DNA of 64,000 bases from JBMOKT01 sp049323895 (GCA_049323895.1 JBMOKT010000024.1:4883-68882); one strand, 5' to 3'. Counted from the stretch's first letter, positions 25,479 through 34,414 are shown. The notes: generated from the sequence alone by a model not told the origin. Numbers and translations are program-made.

Positions 25479-27239
25479 TCACCTTATCCTTTCTAATTGA
25501 TAAACAGTAACACCTTGTTCCTTACCTTTCACCTTTATTTCACCTAAACTAATCACATCCACCCTGTCTTTCACCAAATCATAAGTAGCCTGACTCATTA
25601 AAATTTGACCAGGCTTTGCATTACTTTCCAGCCTAGCGCTGGTATTTACCGTATCACCTATGGCGGTATAATCCATGCGCATTTCCGCACCAATATTACC
25701 AACAATTGCATAGCCGGTATTAACACCTATACCAAAGTGAACAGTACGTCCAAATTTTTCAAGGAGCTTTGTCTCCAAAGCCTTCGAGCCCTCTTTCATA
25801 GCCCAGGCCGCTTGAACAGCCTTAAAAGCGTGGTCTTCAACATCTAAAGGGGCATTAAAAATAGCCATTGTTGCATCTCCAATGAATTTATCTAATGTTC
25901 CTTCATATTTGAAAATAGATTGGGCAGTAAGATTTAAATACTCATTCAAAATAAATACTACTTCTTCCGGCTGAGCTTTTTCGGATAAAGGAGTAAAACC
26001 TCTAATATCCACAAACAAGACACTAATTTCCTTACGGGTTCCCCCTAGCTTTAAGCCGGCTTCACCTGTAGCCAGTATCTCATTCACTACCTGGGGTGCT
26101 ACATAACGCCCAAAAACATCTGTAATCCTCTTTCTTTCCAGCATTTCTTCCAGGTAACGATAAGCCAGCATTACTAAATATACAAGTGCCACTGTTAGCA
26201 GGGGATATATCAAGCCGACAATTAATCCCTTGGAATATAAGTAGATGGCAATAAAAATATAAAAACCAATTAATAATACAGAAACACCCAAAGACTTAAT
26301 GGGCGATAATCTTCTAAAAGAGTACTGGATTGTTAATCCTAAGGAAAAAATGGCAAGAATGTTAACAGTATCAGAAACTTCCTTTTTAAAGTTTTTATAC
26401 AGCAAATTCTGTAAAATGTTTGCATGAACTTCTACCCCATACATAGGGGATTGGGGGGCAAGGGGAGTAAAGTAATAATCCTCGATACCGGGTGCATAGG
26501 GTCCAATTAGAACTATTTTTCCTTCAAAATATTCAGGCGGGATTTCGCCATTTAATACTTGATAATATGATACATGCTCAAAATCCCCCGGTTCACCTGT
26601 AAAGTCAATGTATAAACAATTCCAAGGGTCCAATGGAAGTTCAGATTGCTTTGGAATTTCTAAATCTAAAGCAGCTAAATATTGAATAAATAATTGCCAA
26701 GAAAAGCTATTTATCCTTTCCCCCTGGCACTCATAAAAAACAAGCGCTTTTCTCACTATGCCGTCAGGACTTGGAAAAGTATTAATATGTGCTCGTATTC
26801 CGGAACTTTTAAGTTCAGTAAAAGGTTCTACCAACTCTAGCGCTTCCACCTTGCCGGCATGGGTAAATTTTTCAAAATGTCCATAAGTAGGAATAACTAC
26901 ATTTCCGGCTTTGGAAACTGACTCCACAAGAGCTATATCCTCCTCGGGGTTTCTTGCCTTTTCAGGAAACATAACATCCAGTCCAATTGCCAAAGCCCCC
27001 CCTTGATATATCCGATCAATTACTTCTCCATGATAGTTGCGGGGCCAAGGCCATTGCCCAAGTCTTTCCAGACTTGGGTCATCAAACCCCACAATAATTA
27101 TTCTGGTATCTACCTGGTCCGGTGATTGCAGTATCCTATCGACTAATTTATTTTCCGTATTCGCAAAAGTATTAAAGTAGGAAAACAAACTTATTAAAAA
27201 TAGAAGCAAAAGTATTGGATAGGTATTCTTTATCTTCAA
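25479..27239 (-). CDS. CHASE2-domain class III adenylate/guanylate cyclase
   Basis: The 586-residue protein starts with a signal-anchor segment, an extracytoplasmic CHASE2 domain (about 35-285, with F-P-E-K-A-R-N-P-E-E-D and G-K-I-V-L-I-G), two or three membrane segments (about 290-360) and a class III cyclase domain (about 395-575). Catalytic residues are intact: metal-binding Asp in V-D-I-R-G-F and in F-I-G-D-A, a Lys in T-L-D-K-F, Asp in M-D-Y-T, and the transition-state Asn and Arg in V-N-T-S-A-R-L-E. The Lys/Asp pair favours ATP as substrate, so cAMP is the expected product. The promoter should lie in 27240-27300. It is first in the operon with the FecR and NHL genes. Confidence 0.9.
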   Translation of the reverse strand: MKIKNTYPILLLLFLISLFSYFNTFANTENKLVDRILQSPDQVDTRIIIVGFDDPSLERLGQWPWPRNYHGEVIDRIYQGGALAIGLDVMFPEKARNPEEDIALVESVSKAGNVVIPTYGHFEKFTHAGKVEALELVEPFTELKSSGIRAHINTFPSPDGIVRKALVFYECQGERINSFSWQLFIQYLAALDLEIPKQSELPLDPWNCLYIDFTGEPGDFEHVSYYQVLNGEIPPEYFEGKIVLIGPYAPGIEDYYFTPLAPQSPMYGVEVHANILQNLLYKNFKKEVSDTVNILAIFSLGLTIQYSFRRLSPIKSLGVSVLLIGFYIFIAIYLYSKGLIVGLIYPLLTVALVYLVMLAYRYLEEMLERKRITDVFGRYVAPQVVNEILATGEAGLKLGGTRKEISVLFVDIRGFTPLSEKAQPEEVVFILNEYLNLTAQSIFKYEGTLDKFIGDATMAIFNAPLDVEDHAFKAVQAAWAMKEGSKALETKLLEKFGRTVHFGIGVNTGYAIVGNIGAEMRMDYTAIGDTVNTSARLESNAKPGQILMSQATYDLVKDRVDVISLGEIKVKGKEQGVTVYQLERIR

Positions 27240-27591
27240 GTAAGTTTTCCTCCATGTAGGTATTATCTAACCTTAAATATTCTTTATTATGGTTGATTTT
27301 ACCTGCACAAATATTCTGAAATATGCAGGCAGAGTTACTTTATGTAAATTTAATTTATTTTTGTTCTTTTCATAAAGAACAAAATGAACAATATAAACAA
27401 AATATTGTTGTCAGAAGTAGTAAATGGTAACATTTAAATAACATTTTTCAGAATATTCTTAATAATATATAAAATTATTTAATATTCATAATATTAAATA
27501 CTTATATATATTGAGCATCCAAGGGAGGTGAATTTTCCCCAACTACTTATATTTTACTAAATAATTATTAATATTAGGAGGTTTTTTGTAA
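27240..27591. other. AT-rich divergent intergenic region (about 350 bp)
   Basis: This gap separates the cyclase operon (minus) from the TAXI transporter (plus) and should hold both promoters. I see no gene in it. It contains two perfect inverted repeats (listed separately) and a possible plus-strand promoter: TTGTTG at 27405 with TAACAT 17 bp downstream. Confidence 0.5.
27359..27409. promoter_or_regulatory. Two adjacent perfect inverted repeats upstream of the TAXI transporter
   Basis: The first has arms TTTTGTTCTTT and AAAGAACAAAA around TCAT (27359-27384, 11-bp stem). The second has arms AACAATAT and ATATTGTT around seven bases (27387-27409). Neither carries a typical terminator tail. They sit about 190-230 bp before the transporter start, a reasonable place for an operator. 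Confidence 0.5.
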
Positions 27592-28659
27592 ATGAATATC
27601 AATTTAAAAAAATTTTTATTATTTTTGTGTTTACTATTATCCCTTACCATCATAATCACAGCCTGTGGTGGTGCAAAAGAGCCTGCCCCTTCCCCGCAAC
27701 CAACGGAAAATAAAAACGAAAGCAAAGAAACCAAAGACCCCAGAGCAGATTGGCCATCAACCCTCGACCTAGGTGCAGCTTCCATTGGTGGAGCATATTA
27801 CGTTTATGCAGGGGGAATTTCTACTATCCTGGAGGAAATTGTTGGCATACCTACAGGCGTGGAGGTTACCGGAGGTCCCAACCACAATATGCAGCTTGTT
27901 GATATAGGGGATTTAGATCTGGGGCTTGTTACTATGGGTCCGGCTTATGAAGCCTGGAATGGCTTGGAAGACTGGACGGGCGGAAAACAACACAGAAACG
28001 TCAGGGCTATTTTCCCAATGTACAGCACTTATTCACAATGGTGGGCTGAAAAGGGTTCCGGGATTACCAGCATCCATGACCTGGAAGGAAAAAGAGTTGG
28101 AGCGGGACCATCAGGTGGTACAGCCGGCACCTTCCATCCCAGGTTCCTGGAGCTCTTAGGGATTAAGACCACTATTGTCAATGCCGGGCTGAGTGATTTA
28201 GTATCCCAACACCTTGATAAACAGCTTGATGCTAACAGTTTTGCATCAGGTGTTCCTGTTGCAGGCGTATTAGAATATAGTGCCCAAAAGGAAACTGTAA
28301 TGTTTGGGATTGATGGGGAAGATAGGGATAAAATTCTAGCTCAATGGCCCTTCTGGTCGAAAGCTGTTATCCCCGCAGATAAATATGATTTCCTGGACAA
28401 GGACTTGGAGACAGTAGCTATTTGGAATGTAGCTATAGCAAATAAAGACTTACCAGAGAGCTTAGTCTACGAAATTGTGAAAGCTATCATGGAAAACAAT
28501 AAAATGATGCTGGATGCCCACTCGGCGGCTGCTGAAACAGTGCCCCAAAATGTTGGCGGAAATACCTTTATGTGGATGCATCCAGGGGCAATTAAATATT
28601 TCGAAGAGATTGGGGTTAAAATTAACCCTGACCTTTATCCACCGGAATACAAAAAGTAA
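27592..28659 (+). CDS. TAXI-family TRAP transporter solute-binding lipoprotein
   Basis: The 355-residue protein has a lipoprotein signal peptide with an I-T-A-C lipobox (Cys near residue 24), then a Pro/Glu/Lys-rich spacer and a TAXI (TRAP-associated extracytoplasmic immunogenic) fold. Typical segments are L-G-A-A-S-I-G-G-A-Y-Y-V-Y, the G-G-P-N-H-N-M motif, V-G-A-G-P-S-G-G-T-A and L-D-A-N-S-F. TAXI proteins capture small carboxylates or amino acids; the ligand cannot be told here. AGGAGG lies ten bases before the ATG. The fused permease follows after a hairpin. Confidence 0.9.
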   Translation: MNINLKKFLLFLCLLLSLTIIITACGGAKEPAPSPQPTENKNESKETKDPRADWPSTLDLGAASIGGAYYVYAGGISTILEEIVGIPTGVEVTGGPNHNMQLVDIGDLDLGLVTMGPAYEAWNGLEDWTGGKQHRNVRAIFPMYSTYSQWWAEKGSGITSIHDLEGKRVGAGPSGGTAGTFHPRFLELLGIKTTIVNAGLSDLVSQHLDKQLDANSFASGVPVAGVLEYSAQKETVMFGIDGEDRDKILAQWPFWSKAVIPADKYDFLDKDLETVAIWNVAIANKDLPESLVYEIVKAIMENNKMMLDAHSAAAETVPQNVGGNTFMWMHPGAIKYFEEIGVKINPDLYPPEYKK

Positions 28660-28668
28660 ATTATATTT

Positions 28669-28698
28669 CCTCGCCTGCTCTTACCTGGGTAGGCGAGG
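28669..28698 (+). promoter_or_regulatory. Intercistronic hairpin between the TAXI binding protein and permease
   Basis: CCTCGCCT and AGGCGAGG form a perfect 8-bp stem with a 14-base loop, ten bases after the binding-protein stop. No strong U-run follows immediately, so it fits a partial terminator or 3'-end stabiliser that yields more binding protein than permease. Confidence 0.6.
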
Positions 28699-28737
28699 AT
28701 TTAGCTTATGTTTTTTCTAGAAAGGAGTTTGACATAC

Positions 28738-30744
28738 ATGTCTAAAATAATAGAAAATGGTGTTGCGTCGGAACAAGGAAAAATGACATCCATAGGTATG
28801 TTGCCAGAAAATGAAAAACTAGAGCTGGAAGCAGCTGAAGATGCGGAAACTTCTAACCACCGCACTATAAGTGGATGGTTAGCAAAAATAGTTATCATAA
28901 TAGGAGTCGTTACCGCCTTGTTCCATATCATAACCTTAATATGGTATCCTATCGATCCCTGGCTTTTCCGCAGTGCCCACATAACCTTACTCTCTGTCCT
29001 AGGTTTTATTTTAGTTCCCGGTTGGTTGGGAGCAAAGGATAAGGTTCATCTAGTGGATTGGTTATGCATCATTGGCAGTATTGTTGCTTTTTTATATATT
29101 TACGTGAACTTTGATGCCTTGATTTTTCGGGCAGGTGTACTGCCAACCCAAGGGGATTTCTACGTGGCTTTGTTAGGGGTACTTTTAGTGTTGGAATTAA
29201 CCCGGAGGGTTAGCGGCTGGTCACTTCCCATCTTAGCTCTAGTGTTTATCGGATATTCTTTTCTAGGTCCCTATCTTCCTGGAATTCTACAACACCGCGG
29301 ATATAGTATGGAACGTTTCTTCACCTATATATATGGCCTGGATGGTATTTTCAGTGTTCCTATAGCTATTTCTTCCCGCTATATCATCCTATTTATAATT
29401 TTTAGTTCCTTCCTGCAGGTTTCGGGAGTAGGAAAATACTTTGTAGAATGGGCTTTTTCCATAAGCGGTCATTTGCGGGGAGGTCCTGCCAAAGTAGCAG
29501 TACTTGCCAGTGCCTTAATGGGAACCATGAATGGAACCTCAGCGGGTAATGCTGTAGCAACAGGAAGTTTAACTATACCTCTAATGAAAAAGGTTGGCTA
29601 TACCTCAAGATTCGCAGCCGCTACTGAAGCAGTGGCTTCAACAGGTGGGCAAATAATGCCGCCCATCATGGGAGCCGGTATCTTTATAATGTCCGAGTTG
29701 ACGGGAATTAGATACCAACAGATTATGATTGCCGGTATTATTCCCGCTATCTTATATTTTTCATCGACGTACTTTATGGTTGACAAAGAAGCCAGCAAAC
29801 TTAACCTACTTGGTGTTCCCCGCTCACTTCTGCCAAGTTTTAAAGAAGTAATGAAACGATGCTATATGTTCATCCCTGTAGTAGGACTTTTCATTATGCT
29901 TGCTACAGGGTATTCGGTTATAATGTCCGGTTTTGCAGGAATAGTTTCTACTATTATAGTGAGCTGGCTTACTAAAGACAGCAGGATGGGTATCAAGGAA
30001 ATATTATCTAGTCTGGACAAAGGCTCCCGGGGTTCAATACAACTAATGGCCGTATGTGCTTCTGCCGGAGTTATTATGGGCGTAATTGCCTTAACAGGGG
30101 TTGGGATGAAATTTGCCAGCCTGCTCCTGAAACTTGCCGGAGCATCCCACCTTTTAGCCCTGATCTTTGCAATGCTCATTGCTATTATTTTAGGAATGGG
30201 AATGCCCACCACCGCCGCATATGCAGTTGCAGCCTCAGTTGTTGCTCCAGGCTTAATCAGGATGGGGATTGACCCCTTGATGGCACATTTCTTCGTATTT
30301 TACTATGCGTGTGTTTCTGCTATTACTCCTCCGGTAGCTTTAGCTGCATATGCTGCTTCGGCAATCAGCGGCTCCGATCCCATGAAAACCAGCTTTACTT
30401 CCTTTCGTTTAGGTATTGCTGCATATATAGTTCCTTTTATGTTTTTCTATGCCCCCGGAATATTAATGATAGGAGAACCTATTGATATAATAATGCGGTC
30501 AACAACAGCCTTAATTGGAATTTATGCCTTGGCCTCCGCTGTACAGGGTTGGTTCTGGGGAAAAGTAGGAATCCCAATAAGAGCATTGCTACTGATAACA
30601 TCCATATTTTTAGTAACAAAATCCGCAGTCTTGGATCTTCTCGGCTTTGTAATCCTAGTAACTCTATTTATGTTTATCAGATTTAAAAACATTAAAGAAT
30701 CTACCCAAGTAAAAAAGGCTTCCATGGAAGCTTTTAATGATTAA
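28738..30744 (+). CDS. TRAP transporter fused 4TM/12TM permease (TAXI type)
   Basis: This membrane protein of about 668 residues has DctQ-like spans (about 45-200) fused to the DctM large subunit. Motifs include A-L-M-G-T-M-N-G-T-S-A-G-N-A-V-A-T-G, S-T-G-G-Q-I-M-P-P-I-M-G-A and G-M-G-M-P-T-T-A-A-Y, which are hallmark TRAP permease loops. It couples Na+ or H+ flow to uptake of the ligand of the TAXI protein upstream. The ATG at 28738 has AAAGGAG ten bases before; an ATG at 28708 in the same frame lacks one. Confidence 0.9.
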   Translation: MSKIIENGVASEQGKMTSIGMLPENEKLELEAAEDAETSNHRTISGWLAKIVIIIGVVTALFHIITLIWYPIDPWLFRSAHITLLSVLGFILVPGWLGAKDKVHLVDWLCIIGSIVAFLYIYVNFDALIFRAGVLPTQGDFYVALLGVLLVLELTRRVSGWSLPILALVFIGYSFLGPYLPGILQHRGYSMERFFTYIYGLDGIFSVPIAISSRYIILFIIFSSFLQVSGVGKYFVEWAFSISGHLRGGPAKVAVLASALMGTMNGTSAGNAVATGSLTIPLMKKVGYTSRFAAATEAVASTGGQIMPPIMGAGIFIMSELTGIRYQQIMIAGIIPAILYFSSTYFMVDKEASKLNLLGVPRSLLPSFKEVMKRCYMFIPVVGLFIMLATGYSVIMSGFAGIVSTIIVSWLTKDSRMGIKEILSSLDKGSRGSIQLMAVCASAGVIMGVIALTGVGMKFASLLLKLAGASHLLALIFAMLIAIILGMGMPTTAAYAVAASVVAPGLIRMGIDPLMAHFFVFYYACVSAITPPVALAAYAASAISGSDPMKTSFTSFRLGIAAYIVPFMFFYAPGILMIGEPIDIIMRSTTALIGIYALASAVQGWFWGKVGIPIRALLLITSIFLVTKSAVLDLLGFVILVTLFMFIRFKNIKESTQVKKASMEAFND

Positions 30745-30794
30745 GGAACCTTTTTGAAACTTATTCGAGGATAGTGGAACACTAAGTAATTTTT

Positions 30795-30829
30795 ACACGG
30801 CTTGCGCTGAGCCTTCAGTGACTGCAGAA
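30795..30829 (+). repeat. 35-bp dispersed repeat, copy 1
   Basis: ACACGGCTTGCGCTGAGCC plus TTCAGTGACTGCAGAA. It matches 34323-34357 at about 29 of 35 positions, same orientation. It lies between the TAXI permease and the convergent DctP-like gene. Confidence 0.65.
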
Positions 30830-30842
30830 AGTATTAAAAAAT

Positions 30843-30886
30843 GAATGTCAAAGGTTGCTAGTAAGAAACTATCACCTTTGACATTT
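30843..30886. terminator. Bidirectional terminator between convergent transporter genes
   Basis: A perfect 12-bp stem (AATGTCAAAGGT / ACCTTTGACATT) with U-rich tails on both strands separates the plus-strand TAXI operon from the minus-strand DctP-like gene. Confidence 0.8.
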
Positions 30887-30896
30887 TTATTTATCC

Positions 30897-31913
30897 TCAT
30901 TTGACTAATTCTTTAATCAGCCCCATGTTGTGTTCATCAACGTACATGCTGTAAATTTGACTTAATTTTAACTTCCATCTCTCCTTTTCTTCTTGGGGCA
31001 GGTAGTATATAGTAGTGCCCGTTTCTTCTAATAATTTCATAACTTCTTCATTCTGCCTTTGCGCCTCTTCCCGCTCCCACAGAGTGACCTCCTGTAAGGT
31101 TTGCTCCAATATTATCCTTAAATCATCAGGTAAACTGTTCCAAAATTGTGCATTAGTTATCACAGCATAGGCCATATAGCCATGATTGCTTATTGTTAGA
31201 TAAGGCTGTACCCGGTAGAACTTTTTACTGTAAAAGTTTGATAATGGATTTTCTGAACCATTTACTTGTCCCCTTTGCAGAGCGCTATAAACATCACTAA
31301 AGGGTAATTCCATAACATTGGCACCCAGTAATTCAAACTGACTCTTTAGCACAGGGCTAGGCATAGTACGAAAAGTGAGTCCCCGAAAATCCTCTGATTT
31401 TTTAATGGGGATAACTGCGCTAATCTGTTTGAATCCGCTGTCCCACATAGCCAAACCAAGGATGTTTTGCTCCTCCATTATCTTGAATAGCTTTTGCCCC
31501 AATTCTCCGTCCATGACTTTATGTGCTTGCACAACATTATTAAATAGAAAGGGAAAATCAAAGACCTGCCATTGGGGATACATTTCCGTTAACTTTGCAG
31601 TAGCCGGGGCAATAATTTGCACCTTGTTTTCAAGCAGGGCCTTTATCTCTTCTCCATCATTGAACAAGGTAGAATTTGGATACACCTGAACTTCTACTTT
31701 ACTGCCAGTTCTTTCCTGGACCAAGTTGGCAAATAGCTTAGCTGCTTTTCCCTTAGGTGATGATTCGGAAACAACATGGGAGAAACGGATAATTATCCGC
31801 TCATCCTTGGAGATCTGTTCTAAATCCAGCGCCCGCTCCGAACAACCCATAGTATTGAATAATAAAAATACCAAAAAAAACATTACCCAAAAATATTTAC
31901 ATTTCTGTACCAT
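30897..31913 (-). CDS. DctP-type TRAP binding lipoprotein, probable co-sensor (DctB-like)
   Basis: The 338-residue lipoprotein has signal peptide M-G-C lipobox near residue 24 and a DctP fold: I-R-F-S-H-V-V-S-E-S-S-P-K-G, F-R-T-M-P-S-P, and S-A-L-Q-R-G-Q-V-N-G-S-E-N-P. No DctQ/DctM pair follows; the gene sits last behind a CitA-like kinase and its response regulator. In Bacillus subtilis the analogous DctB binding protein works with the DctS-DctR two-component system as a C4-dicarboxylate co-sensor, so a sensing role is likely. It could also feed a permease encoded elsewhere. Confidence 0.8.
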   Translation of the reverse strand: MVQKCKYFWVMFFLVFLLFNTMGCSERALDLEQISKDERIIIRFSHVVSESSPKGKAAKLFANLVQERTGSKVEVQVYPNSTLFNDGEEIKALLENKVQIIAPATAKLTEMYPQWQVFDFPFLFNNVVQAHKVMDGELGQKLFKIMEEQNILGLAMWDSGFKQISAVIPIKKSEDFRGLTFRTMPSPVLKSQFELLGANVMELPFSDVYSALQRGQVNGSENPLSNFYSKKFYRVQPYLTISNHGYMAYAVITNAQFWNSLPDDLRIILEQTLQEVTLWEREEAQRQNEEVMKLLEETGTTIYYLPQEEKERWKLKLSQIYSMYVDEHNMGLIKELVK

Positions 31914-31932
31914 GCAATCCCCCCGCTGCTCC

Positions 31933-32610
31933 TCAAATAATTCTGTAACGATTTATAGGACGTCCTACAGAACCGTACTGCGCTTCCAGCTTTACTTTAC
32001 CCGTTTTATCCAGGTAATCCAAATACCTTCTGGCAGTAACACGGGCTAATCCGATATTTTCTGCAACTTCCTCTGCCGATAAGCTGTCTTCACTTTTCAT
32101 CAACAGGAGCAAAACCTGTTTCATGGTGACTTCAGTTAGCCCTTTAGGTAACTCTTCTGTTGTAACTATATTGTTTTTTTGGATAACGGCAATTTTGTCA
32201 ATATCTTCCTGTTCAAGAGGAATATTTGTATTTAACTTCCGTAATAAACCTTTATAATTTTCCAGGGCACTTTTAATTCTTTCAAATTTGAAAGGTTTTA
32301 TGATGAAATCAACTGCACCAAAACGAAAAACCTGCTGGATAGTATCAGCATCTCTAGCAGCGGTCACTAAAATAAAATCTGTTGGAATATTTAAACTCCT
32401 GATTTCTTGAAGTGTCTCAATACCGTCCTTTTCCGGCAGGTAAATATCCAGCATAACCAAATGGGGTCTTAATTCCTTTACCAATTCAACTGCCTTAGCC
32501 CCTGTAGCTGCCATCCCAACTACCGTGAAACCATCTACATCTTCTATATATTGTTTATTTACCTCCATAACCATGGGGTCATCTTCCACAATGACCGTTC
32601 GGATTTCCAA
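31933..32610 (-). CDS. CitB/DctR-type response regulator
   Basis: The 225-residue protein has a receiver domain (about 3-120) with acidic pocket E-D-D at 9-11, phosphoacceptor Asp55 (V-M-L-D-I), Thr near 83 and Lys near 106 (I-I-K-P-F), followed by a helix-turn-helix domain (about 165-215) with A-E-E-V-A-E-N-I-G-L-A-R-V-T-A-R-R-Y-L. This is the architecture of CitT/DcuR/DctR regulators, partners of CitA-family kinases. It lies 13 bases after the kinase stop. The likely target is a transporter; the TAXI operon 1.2 kb away is the best local candidate. Confidence 0.9.
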   Translation of the reverse strand: MEIRTVIVEDDPMVMEVNKQYIEDVDGFTVVGMAATGAKAVELVKELRPHLVMLDIYLPEKDGIETLQEIRSLNIPTDFILVTAARDADTIQQVFRFGAVDFIIKPFKFERIKSALENYKGLLRKLNTNIPLEQEDIDKIAVIQKNNIVTTEELPKGLTEVTMKQVLLLLMKSEDSLSAEEVAENIGLARVTARRYLDYLDKTGKVKLEAQYGSVGRPINRYRII

Positions 32611-32623
32611 TTGCCACTCCCCC

Positions 32624-34207
32624 TTACCAAGGTAAAAATATACTTATTCGTGTACTGATACCAGGTTTTGATTCTACATTAATATTACCCCTAGCAATTG
32701 TTACATACCGGTGCACCAGATATAGTCCATACCCCCTGCCATTTCCTTTAGTAGAAAATCCATTGGTGAAAATATCATCCTTTATTTCCGGAGCAATACC
32801 TCTGCCCTGGTCTTCAACCACAATTTCGAGCCCTTCTTCATTTCCTTTTATTGAAAAAAATACCCGCCGGCGGGCTGCTTCCAAGCCGCTTACAGCCTCC
32901 ATTGCATTTTCTAAGAGGTTTCCAATAATTACTACCATGGCGCCAGTGTCCAAGGCAGGGGGCAGTTTTTCCAATTTGCTTTTAGGATCAATTTCTAAGG
33001 AGATTTTCAATTCTTTGGCGTGGCTAAATTTGCCCAGCAGTAAACCGGCTATACCATAATCCTTTATTTTTTTTGTTACCAGACTAGTTACTTCTTGTTG
33101 TTCCATAGTTATAGAATATATATAGTTTAATACTTTCTCATATTGCTTTAACTGGATTAGACCAGAGATAGTGTGAAGCTTGTTAAGATGTTCGTGGTTT
33201 TGTACCCTTAAGGCCTCAATAAAAGTTTTTACCCCCGTTAATTCCTCGGCCATCTCACGGAGCTCAGTCTTGTCTTGAAAGGTAGCCACCGCTCCTACAA
33301 TTACACCTTTTACCCGGATGGGAATTCTATTGGTAAAAATCAAGATACCATTTATTTCTGTTTCTTCTTGGTATTCCGCTTTCCCCGTATGGGCTACCAA
33401 AGGCAGCCGTGTATTTGGTATCACATCCCTGACATCCCGACCATATACATCACCATAAATCCCTGCTATCCTTCTAGCCGTGTCATTCATTATTGTAATT
33501 TTATTATTGCAGTCAATGGCTATAATCCCTTCTCCAATAGAATGGAAAACAGCAATCCTTTCTTCAAGCAACCTGGCAATTTCTATTGGTTCCAAGTTAA
33601 ACATGACTTTTTTCATGTTCCGGGCAAAAAAAACCGAACCAACAATACCGACGAATAAACCAACCATGAGGGAAAAATATAATTCAAAACGCATATTATG
33701 CATCAGCTTGCTTATAGTAGGAGTCAGAATACCCACCACTACTACACCAACCTGTCTGGTCCCCTCTTCAGCCATAATGGGAACAAAAGCCCTCACCGAA
33801 GGACCTAATACACCTTCGGCCCGGGAAATGTATTCATGCTCTGCAAAAGCCGGTGCTTCATCCCCGCCAGAAAAAAGGGTTCCTACATAGTTTTGCAGAG
33901 GATGGGACAGGCGGATTTTTGACATGTTCAGTACTACAATATATTCAACATTGGTAGCTAAGCGGGTTTTTTCTGCAATTGGCTGTATTGATTTCCATCC
34001 ATCGGGTCTATTAACTGCATGTTGAATTTCTTCCAACTGAGAAAGGGTGCGGGCAATAGCAAGGGCCTTAGAGCCCAGCTCTTTTTCTAACTGCGAGGAA
34101 AATTTTTCCACCAAAAATATTCCCCCAAATAGGATAGATAAAAATACTAGCCCCGAAGCCAGAATAATTATTTGTGTTTGAATACTAAACCTTCGCCCAA
34201 CCCCCAC
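32624..34207 (-). CDS. CitA/DcuS-family sensor histidine kinase
   Basis: The 527-residue kinase has membrane spans at about 12-34 and 175-195 bracketing an extracytoplasmic PAS-like sensor domain, a cytoplasmic PAS (about 215-315), a short SpoB-type dimerisation helix with N-H-E-H-L-N-K-L-H around His338, and an ATPase domain with G-N-L-L-E-N-A and D-Q-G-R-G-I motifs. This layout is that of carboxylate sensors such as CitA, DcuS and DctS. The start is a GTG at 34207, nine bases after GGGGGA. First gene of the kinase-regulator-binding protein unit. Confidence 0.9.
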   Translation of the reverse strand: MGVGRRFSIQTQIIILASGLVFLSILFGGIFLVEKFSSQLEKELGSKALAIARTLSQLEEIQHAVNRPDGWKSIQPIAEKTRLATNVEYIVVLNMSKIRLSHPLQNYVGTLFSGGDEAPAFAEHEYISRAEGVLGPSVRAFVPIMAEEGTRQVGVVVVGILTPTISKLMHNMRFELYFSLMVGLFVGIVGSVFFARNMKKVMFNLEPIEIARLLEERIAVFHSIGEGIIAIDCNNKITIMNDTARRIAGIYGDVYGRDVRDVIPNTRLPLVAHTGKAEYQEETEINGILIFTNRIPIRVKGVIVGAVATFQDKTELREMAEELTGVKTFIEALRVQNHEHLNKLHTISGLIQLKQYEKVLNYIYSITMEQQEVTSLVTKKIKDYGIAGLLLGKFSHAKELKISLEIDPKSKLEKLPPALDTGAMVVIIGNLLENAMEAVSGLEAARRRVFFSIKGNEEGLEIVVEDQGRGIAPEIKDDIFTNGFSTKGNGRGYGLYLVHRYVTIARGNINVESKPGISTRISIFLPW

Positions 34208-34322
34208 TAGAAATATTCCCCCATCATATACTTGTTAGAATTTTGTATAATTTAATAGTATTTTCAGATATTTCTACAGATAATAATTATTTTCCTTTAT
34301 TTTAGATAAGTCTTTTTAGAAA

Positions 34323-34357
34323 CACACGGCTTGTGCCGAGCCTTTGGCGACTGCGGA
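34323..34357 (+). repeat. 35-bp dispersed repeat, copy 2
   Basis: ACACGGCTTGTGCCGAGCC plus TTTGGCGACTGCGGAA, a direct repeat of 30795-30829. The pair brackets the complete kinase-regulator-binding protein unit. Within it GGCT and AGCC arms could form a short hairpin. Confidence 0.65.
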
Positions 34358-34370
34358 ACGATGTTGCTCT

Positions 34371-34414
34371 TATACTTATTCCCTTGTAAAAGTTATACTT
34401 ACTAAATAAGTATA
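34371..34414. promoter_or_regulatory. Perfect 10-bp inverted repeat, possible operator
   Basis: TATACTTATT and AATAAGTATA arms are 24 bases apart, with a third related motif (TATACTTAC) between them. There is no U-run on the minus strand, so a terminator is unlikely. It may be a binding site for the adjacent two-component regulator. Confidence 0.4.

Noticed and set aside
34371..34414. Terminator of the pel-like operon
   Set aside because: The inverted repeat has no U-run on the minus strand and a long loop; an operator is more likely, and the REP-like hairpin at 34453 is better placed.
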